Part shown: positions 45,548-49,477 of the stretch, in pieces
Numbering within the stretch: the first letter of the stretch is position 1
Layout: every line of letters begins with the position of its first letter
Source: Ectothiorhodospiraceae bacterium
GTDB lineage: Bacteria; Pseudomonadota; Gammaproteobacteria; SZUA-152
Direction: 5' to 3'
DNA: 49,477 nucleotides
Assembly: GCA_002401775.2 (NCBI GenBank)
Contig: NVUB02000156.1
Location: 1 to 49,477 of the forward strand
Program-made: the position numbers and the translations under genes
The notes under the pieces: model-generated
What the model was told of the DNA's origin: nothing
Databases searched by the model: none
The model's input: the letters and a program-made list of their open reading frames with translations, nothing else

Positions 45548-45834
45548 CAGATATTATCTATGATGCTAATAACACCATAGAATAATATTTTTAATTATCA
45601 AGTTACCTCTATAACATTTATTATCAGACACACTCCACATATTAACTCACATTATGATACTCAGCGTGTGTTATCAGGGTTTACTATGGGAAATTATGAC
45701 TTTTTTCCCTCATTCACCAAGCAGGTAGTTCGTAATTCAGGTAAGAGTCAACCTTACAGCTGTCACTGTAAGGTTGACTCTGCCTCCTTTGCGTCAGGTT
45801 TTAAAGGAAACCATTTCCATAACTAAAAATCACA
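45548..45834. other. Spacer between cysK and TonB receptor with perfect stem-loop
   Basis: No gene seen. AGAGTCAACCTTACAG (45744-45759) and its exact complement (45766-45781) form a 16-bp stem with a 6-nt loop, 54 bp downstream of cysK. There is no T-run, so it may be a Rho-type or processing structure rather than a simple terminator. The rest is AT-rich. Confidence 0.65.
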
Positions 45835-46749
45835 TTAGCTAAACAATCCGTCGACAGATAAGTATCTTTCACCACTGTCATAGCAAAAAGTTAAAATGCG
45901 GCTACCTTCTGGAATGTCATCAATCGTTGAAGCGATTGCGGCTAATGAAGCTCCCGAAGAGATGCCGATAAAGATTCCTTCTTCTTTTACGCAGCGGTTT
46001 GCATATGCAAAAGCGTCGGTATGATCGACTTTAATGACGCCATCTAAGATATCGGTATTTAAAATATCAGGAACAAACCCTGCGCCAATACCTTGAATAG
46101 GATGCGGGCCTTTTTCACCACCGCTTAATACGGGGGATGCGGAGGGTTCTACTGCTAATACTTTCAAATCAGGAAATTTTTGCTTTAATACTTCAGCACA
46201 CCCGGTGATATGCCCACCCGTACCAACGCCCGTTATCAGGTAATCTAAACCTTCGGGGAAATCGTCGATAATTTCCTGAGCCGTTGTTGTTTTATGAATA
46301 TCCACATTCGCCTGGTTGGAAAACTGGGTTGGCATCCAGCTTTTTTCATGTTCTTTCAGCAGCTCAGTGGCCTTTTCAATGGCGCCGCCCATGCCTTTTT
46401 CTTTGGGTGTCAACACCAGCTCAGCGCCGAGTGCTTCCATGTATCTTCTGCGCTCCAATGACATCGATTCAGGCATGGTTAAAATCAAACGATAACCGCG
46501 AGTTGCCGCTACCATGGCAAGCCCAATGCCCGTATTCCCTGAAGTGGGCTCTATAATCACAGTGCCTGCGCTTAAGGAGCCTTCTTTTTCGGCAGCCTCT
46601 ATCATGGCCAGGCCAATGCGGTCCTTGATACTGCCACCGGGGTTGGCGCGCTCAAGCTTCATCCACACTTCCACTTTATCTGAGAACAAGCGGTTAATTC
46701 TGGCATGTGGTGTGTTACCAATGGTTTGTAGAATATTGTCAACTTTCAT
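45835..46749 (-). CDS. cysK: Cysteine synthase (O-acetylserine sulfhydrylase)
   Basis: A PLP enzyme joining sulfide with O-acetylserine. The 304 residues have [14 protein letters not shown] with Schiff-base Lys42, [32 protein letters not shown] for the phosphate cup and [19 protein letters not shown]. Its N-terminus [13 protein letters not shown] and overall features fit CysK better than CysM. It appears intact and is not in an obvious operon. Confidence 0.95.
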   Translation of the reverse strand: MKVDNILQTIGNTPHARINRLFSDKVEVWMKLERANPGGSIKDRIGLAMIEAAEKEGSLSAGTVIIEPTSGNTGIGLAMVAATRGYRLILTMPESMSLERRRYMEALGAELVLTPKEKGMGGAIEKATELLKEHEKSWMPTQFSNQANVDIHKTTTAQEIIDDFPEGLDYLITGVGTGGHITGCAEVLKQKFPDLKVLAVEPSASPVLSGGEKGPHPIQGIGAGFVPDILNTDILDGVIKVDHTDAFAYANRCVKEEGIFIGISSGASLAAIASTIDDIPEGSRILTFCYDSGERYLSVDGLFS

Positions 46750-46933
46750 GATGGTTCCTTATTCGATGGCCAAAAATTTACCTGATTTATACAGTAATTT
46801 TTCCCTCCAGTAAAAAAGGGAAGGAAACCAAGGAGATACCCCATGCTTTTCAATAATTTCGGCTCCGGTTTATTACCATCGTTACCCCTGATATCCGTCA
46901 TGCACCGTTAAGTTTCACCTTACACACTAAAAG

Positions 46934-46947
46934 GTTGTACTTACAAC
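46934..46947. promoter_or_regulatory. MarR-type operator 1
   Basis: GTTGTACTTACAAC (6-2-6 palindrome) lies 24 bp upstream of the marR ATG at 46971. An almost identical site, GTTGTATATACAAC, lies after marR at 47408-47421. The repetition around the same gene supports a specific MarR binding site. Confidence 0.75.
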
Positions 46948-46970
46948 AAAACCACCTCTATACTCCACAC

Positions 46971-47390
46971 ATGTTTGAAAGATGCCTCTACTTTAATGTT
47001 AACGCCCTGGCACGATCCGTAAACCGACTATGGAGCGATGCCTATAGCGAATTTAGCTTGTCACCTTCCCATGCTTACCTGCTTCGGCTCGTGGCTTCTC
47101 AGCCCGGCCTCACTCCCAAGCAAATCTGTCGGGAACTTAAGCTGGAAAAATCGACCATTTCGCGTTTTTTGGATGCGCTTGAGCTGAAAGGCTTAGTACG
47201 TCGCAAGAAAGGCATTAGTGGCGACGCCAGAGAGCAAGGTATATTTCTCACCAAAAAATCAACTGAACTATCACTTCAACTTGAGAAAAAAGGCAATGAA
47301 CTCTATGGGAAGTTAATTCAAAGCCTTGGCAAGAACGATTTAACATCACTGGTCAGTGAATTACGTAAAACGGAAACTCGAATCGATTAA
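46971..47390 (+). CDS. MarR-family transcriptional regulator
   Basis: From ATG 46971 the protein is 139 residues: MFERCLYFNVNALARSVNRL at the dimer interface, then a winged helix with LTPKQICRELKLEKSTISRF, LELKGLVRRKKG and DAREQGIFLTKKSTEL. Cys5 and Cys57 could be redox-active but this is not established. The frame extends 12 codons upstream to a TTG inside operator 1, which I reject. It probably represses itself and the following two genes. Confidence 0.92.
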   Translation: MFERCLYFNVNALARSVNRLWSDAYSEFSLSPSHAYLLRLVASQPGLTPKQICRELKLEKSTISRFLDALELKGLVRRKKGISGDAREQGIFLTKKSTELSLQLEKKGNELYGKLIQSLGKNDLTSLVSELRKTETRID

Positions 47391-47407
47391 GTTTTTTTGC
47401 CTATGAA

Positions 47408-47421
47408 GTTGTATATACAAC
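47408..47421. promoter_or_regulatory. MarR-type operator 2
   Basis: GTTGTATATACAAC is a perfect 14-bp palindrome, 51 bp upstream of the NTF2-like gene start. It matches operator 1 except for the central two bases and one flanking change. It should give the downstream pair its own regulated promoter. Confidence 0.8.
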
Positions 47422-47471
47422 AAATAACACTAACTCATAAATTTGCAGCTACATAGAAACAGGAGCCTCTG

Positions 47472-47966
47472 ATGAATATTGATAACAAGACAATTACGGG
47501 TCAGGAATTAACAACCAGCACCACATCACCATACGCGGCACTGGCTGACTTTTACCGCGCTTTTAATAAGCAAAACTTTACATTAATGGCGGACAACTGG
47601 GCCAAAACTACAGACGCTTCGATGTCGAACCCTCTGGGTGGAATCAAAAGAGGGTGGGATGACATAAAAGAGGTTTACCAAAAAATATTTAACGGCCCTG
47701 CCACGGTCTATGTTGAATTTTATGATTATTCAGTGTGTGAAACCGATGAGATGTTTGTGGCTGTTGGCCGAGAAAGAGGGACGCTTGAATTAAATCAACA
47801 AACCATCGAACTTTCCATAAGAACCAGCCGCACATACCTGCGCATTAATAAACATTGGAAACAGATTCATCACCACGGCTCTATGGATAACCCAGAGTTA
47901 CTCGGACTTTATCAAAATATCCTTACCAACACCGTTTTACCAACCGATAGCGAGGACGCTCTATGA
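47472..47966 (+). CDS. NTF2-like/SnoaL-fold protein
   Basis: A 164-residue protein with ALADFYRAFNKQNFTLMADNWA, IKRGWDDIKEVYQKIFNGPA and TYLRINKHWKQIHHHGSMDN, the pattern of DUF4440/SnoaL-type NTF2-fold proteins that bind or modify small hydrophobic molecules. AGGAG precedes the ATG. Its stop overlaps the MAPEG gene start by 4 bp, so they are coupled. The function is unknown; it is presumably induced with MAPEG by the MarR ligand. Confidence 0.85.
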   Translation: MNIDNKTITGQELTTSTTSPYAALADFYRAFNKQNFTLMADNWAKTTDASMSNPLGGIKRGWDDIKEVYQKIFNGPATVYVEFYDYSVCETDEMFVAVGRERGTLELNQQTIELSIRTSRTYLRINKHWKQIHHHGSMDNPELLGLYQNILTNTVLPTDSEDAL

Positions 47967-48376
47967 ATACACCACTTTCAAATGAACTCTTTTGGTTAAC
48001 ACTAACGCTGTTAATGACATCACTCTTATGGGTACCCTATATTATCAATCGCATGGTATCGCAAGGCATATTGAGAGCCTTATGGGATCGCTATGGCAGC
48101 ACTTTTACGGAAACAAAATGGTCCAAGCGGATGATGCAGGCACATGAAAATGCCATTGAGAACATCGCCATTTTTGCACCATTGGTACTGTTAATTCAAA
48201 TAACAGGATTAAATTCTGCAACAACGACAATGGCTTGCATGGTTTATTTTTTTGCACGACTCACGCATTACATTGCCTTTACGTTTGCCGCCCCGTTGTT
48301 AAGGGTTTTAACCTTTTTAATCGGTTTCGGGGCACAAGTAACACTGGCCGTTATGTTGCTCGGAATGAACGACTAA
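47963..48376 (+). CDS. MAPEG-family membrane protein
   Basis: The 137 residues have four predicted membrane helices (about 9-29, 62-80, 85-104, 111-131) and the family blocks AHENAIENIAIFAPLVLL and ARLTHYIAFTFAAPLLRVLTF. MAPEG proteins are trimeric membrane glutathione transferases or peroxidases, though bacterial members are poorly characterised. Coupling to an NTF2-like gene and a MarR regulator suggests a detoxification role. Confidence 0.92.
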   Translation: MNTPLSNELFWLTLTLLMTSLLWVPYIINRMVSQGILRALWDRYGSTFTETKWSKRMMQAHENAIENIAIFAPLVLLIQITGLNSATTTMACMVYFFARLTHYIAFTFAAPLLRVLTFLIGFGAQVTLAVMLLGMND

Positions 48377-48499
48377 ATCAGTAGAAAAGAGTGCCCGTAT
48401 TCAACAACCACCCCATCACGCTGGGTACGTCGCTGAAGCTCCTTTTCCCAATCGACAAAATGGTCATAATTTTGTCGATTGACTAAGGTGACATTGTAT
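48373..48499 (-). other. Spacer with 13-bp-stem hairpin between MAPEG and VOC genes
   Basis: CAATCGACAAAAT (48449-48461) and ATTTTGTCGATTG (48469-48481) form a perfect stem with a 7-nt loop, between two convergent genes. A minus-strand frame here reads RKYNVTLVNRQNYDHFVDWE and on to GHSFLLI before a stop. It looks protein-like but has no independent start, and I do not recognise it. It may be a remnant. Confidence 0.45.
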
Positions 48500-48868
48500 T
48501 TACGATGGCGTTTCAATAAATTCCAACGCATTGCCATCGGGGTCACGACAGAACAATGCGCGTCGGCCAGATTTACTGAGTGTGTAAACGACTCCGGCAT
48601 TATCGAGTTTATCCATCAATTTATTGAGGGCTTCTACAGAGAATGCGGCATGACGATCACGCCCCCCGTGTTCAGGACGTCCTGTCACGGGATCAGGATT
48701 GGGAAGTTCCAACAGATGTATTTGCTGGTCGCCGCATTGTAACCACGCACCGGGGTAACCCAGATCAGGTCGCTCATTATTAACGGGCATAGCCAGTACA
48801 TCGCCATAAAAAGCCAATGCCCGGCCGGCATCCTTCACAATAAAACTCACGTGCAATATCGTATACAT
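48500..48868 (-). CDS. VOC-superfamily protein (glyoxalase I-like)
   Basis: From ATG 48868 it reads MYTILHVSFIVKDAGRALAF, then GYPGAWLQCGDQQIHLLELP, GGRDRHAAFSVEALNKLMDK and FCRDPDGNALEFIE. These are the four strand blocks of the vicinal-oxygen-chelate fold. Likely metal ligands are His6, His in IHLL, His in RHAAF and Glu in LEFIE. It is about 123 residues. An upstream TTG start in the same frame is less likely. Substrate unknown. Confidence 0.92.
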   Translation of the reverse strand: MYTILHVSFIVKDAGRALAFYGDVLAMPVNNERPDLGYPGAWLQCGDQQIHLLELPNPDPVTGRPEHGGRDRHAAFSVEALNKLMDKLDNAGVVYTLSKSGRRALFCRDPDGNALEFIETPS

Positions 48869-48931
48869 TGTTGACCTGTTGTTATTTTTCAATTAAGCGC
48901 CATTTAACTCAAAATCCGCAAATTTTGAGCA

Positions 48932-48965
48932 ATTTCTGGTTATTTCTGGTTATTTCTGGTTATTT
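48932..48965. repeat. 10-bp tandem repeat across the stop codon of the EamA gene
   Basis: ATTTCTGGTT is repeated three times plus a partial copy. The stop codon of the downstream minus-strand transporter gene (complement 48950-48952) lies inside the array, so copy number can alter the 3' end but not the membrane domain. Confidence 0.75.
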
Positions 48966-49477
48966 TGAGTGGGCGCTTTTTCAGGCGCACCTGTCGATTC
49001 TCTCGAGGATAAATAAGCCGCTAACATGATTAATCCACCGCCAAACCATTCAATGGGTTTCACAATTTCATTAGTGAGCCATTGTGATGAAATCGCCCCT
49101 GCCACTATTTCAAACAACAAAATCACCGCCGAACGATGCACCGGCATTTTCGACACACCATAAACCACTGCCAGTGTGGCGGTGAAAATGCCCACGGCAC
49201 CTAAGCCCACAGCCCAACCCAACACATCCCCAGTAATGTCTGGAAAAGGCACTTGCGCCACCAGAAGCCAGACCCCGACCATAATCACAACGCCCCACCA
49301 AGCGACCGTGGCCTTTACCGGGTCGGATATATGTTTCAAACGACGCAAGGCAACATTGGAAATTGAAAAACCGATGCCTGCGGAAATGGCAAACCACTCG
49401 GCCGTATCTTGTGGCCAGGGAAATCCAAATTCAGGATTCCAAAGCATTAACAATGCACCGAACATGGCCAGGCCCAG
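48950..49477 (-). CDS. EamA-family transporter, 5' end off window
   Basis: The frame is open at the window edge, entering as LGLAMFGALLMLWNPEFGFP, so the N-terminal repeat is outside. The visible part holds about six membrane helices, including WFAISAGIGFSISNVALRRL, WAVGLGAVGIFTATLAVVYG and SAVILLFEIVAGAISSQWLT, the second EamA unit. The C-terminus ends STGAPEKAPTQNNQK. A drug or metabolite exporter is likely, with no specificity evident. Confidence 0.88.
   Translation of the reverse strand: MGLAMFGALLMLWNPEFGFPWPQDTAEWFAISAGIGFSISNVALRRLKHISDPVKATVAWWGVVIMVGVWLLVAQVPFPDITGDVLGWAVGLGAVGIFTATLAVVYGVSKMPVHRSAVILLFEIVAGAISSQWLTNEIVKPIEWFGGGLIMLAAYLSSRESTGAPEKAPTQNNQK

Noticed and set aside
45548-45834. 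Fur box or B12 riboswitch in front of the TonB receptor
   Set aside because: No 19-bp Fur-like match and none of the conserved B12 riboswitch blocks is present.
46935-46970. Upstream start of marR at a TTG
   Set aside because: The TTG lies inside the palindromic operator; ATG 46971 gives a normal MarR N-terminus.

Overview
The window looks like a chromosomal segment of a gammaproteobacterium. The minus-strand order leuA, uracil-DNA glycosylase, rimI, miaA, hfq, hflX, hflK, hflC, DUF2065 gene, hisZ, purA is a classic gammaproteobacterial housekeeping block. I see no rRNA, tRNA or CRISPR array.

Left third (about 0.4-19.9 kb, all minus strand): one very long cobalamin-synthesis operon. It is read from a promoter at about 19.88 kb through a cobalamin riboswitch (about 19.64-19.86 kb). 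Gene order is cobO, cbiA, cbtB, cbtA, cbiF, cbiX, cbiC, cbiD, cbiET fusion, cbiL, cbiG (split into two coupled genes), cbiH fusion, 2Fe-2S ferredoxin, bluB, cbiB, threonine-phosphate decarboxylase, cbiP/cobQ, and a wrecked cobU. The set (cbiX, cbiD, cbiG, no cobG or cobN) is the early-cobalt 'anaerobic' route, yet it includes the oxygen-dependent bluB. No cbiJ/cobK, cobS or cobT lies in the window. cobU has lost its front part and carries a 133-bp miniature element with exact 10-bp target duplications. At the left edge is the start of an IS200-like transposase.

Middle (19.9-35 kb, minus strand): a PhnD-domain histidine kinase, hspQ, purA, hisZ, a DUF2065 membrane protein, hflC-hflK, hflX, hfq, miaA, rimI, a four-cysteine uracil-DNA glycosylase and leuA. 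A possible leucine leader peptide lies upstream of leuA.

Right third (35.5-49.5 kb): an accessory region of small detoxification-type genes. It holds an HxlR regulator divergent from a GST / NTF2-like / tautomerase operon, an AhpD-like gene, a macro-domain remnant, an inositol-phosphatase-like gene, GFA, two EamA transporters, two VOC proteins, DUF427, a gutted SDR, a second uracil-DNA glycosylase-fold gene, a frameshifted TonB-dependent receptor, cysK, and a marR / NTF2-like / MAPEG unit with two matching palindromic operators. Decay is heavy: GST, AhpD-like, macro, SDR and TonB receptor are all broken, along with cobU.

Three features stand out. (1) The cobalt-precorrin-3 C17-methyltransferase carries a C-terminal domain resembling the heme-handling ChuX/HutX family, with five alternating histidines. 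(2) Histidine-rich segments recur in CbtA, CbtB, CbiX and CbiH, suggesting a cobalt hand-off chain. (3) Short tandem repeats are everywhere: in coding regions their unit lengths keep the frame, in spacers they do not, and one 10-bp duplication has broken the GST gene.
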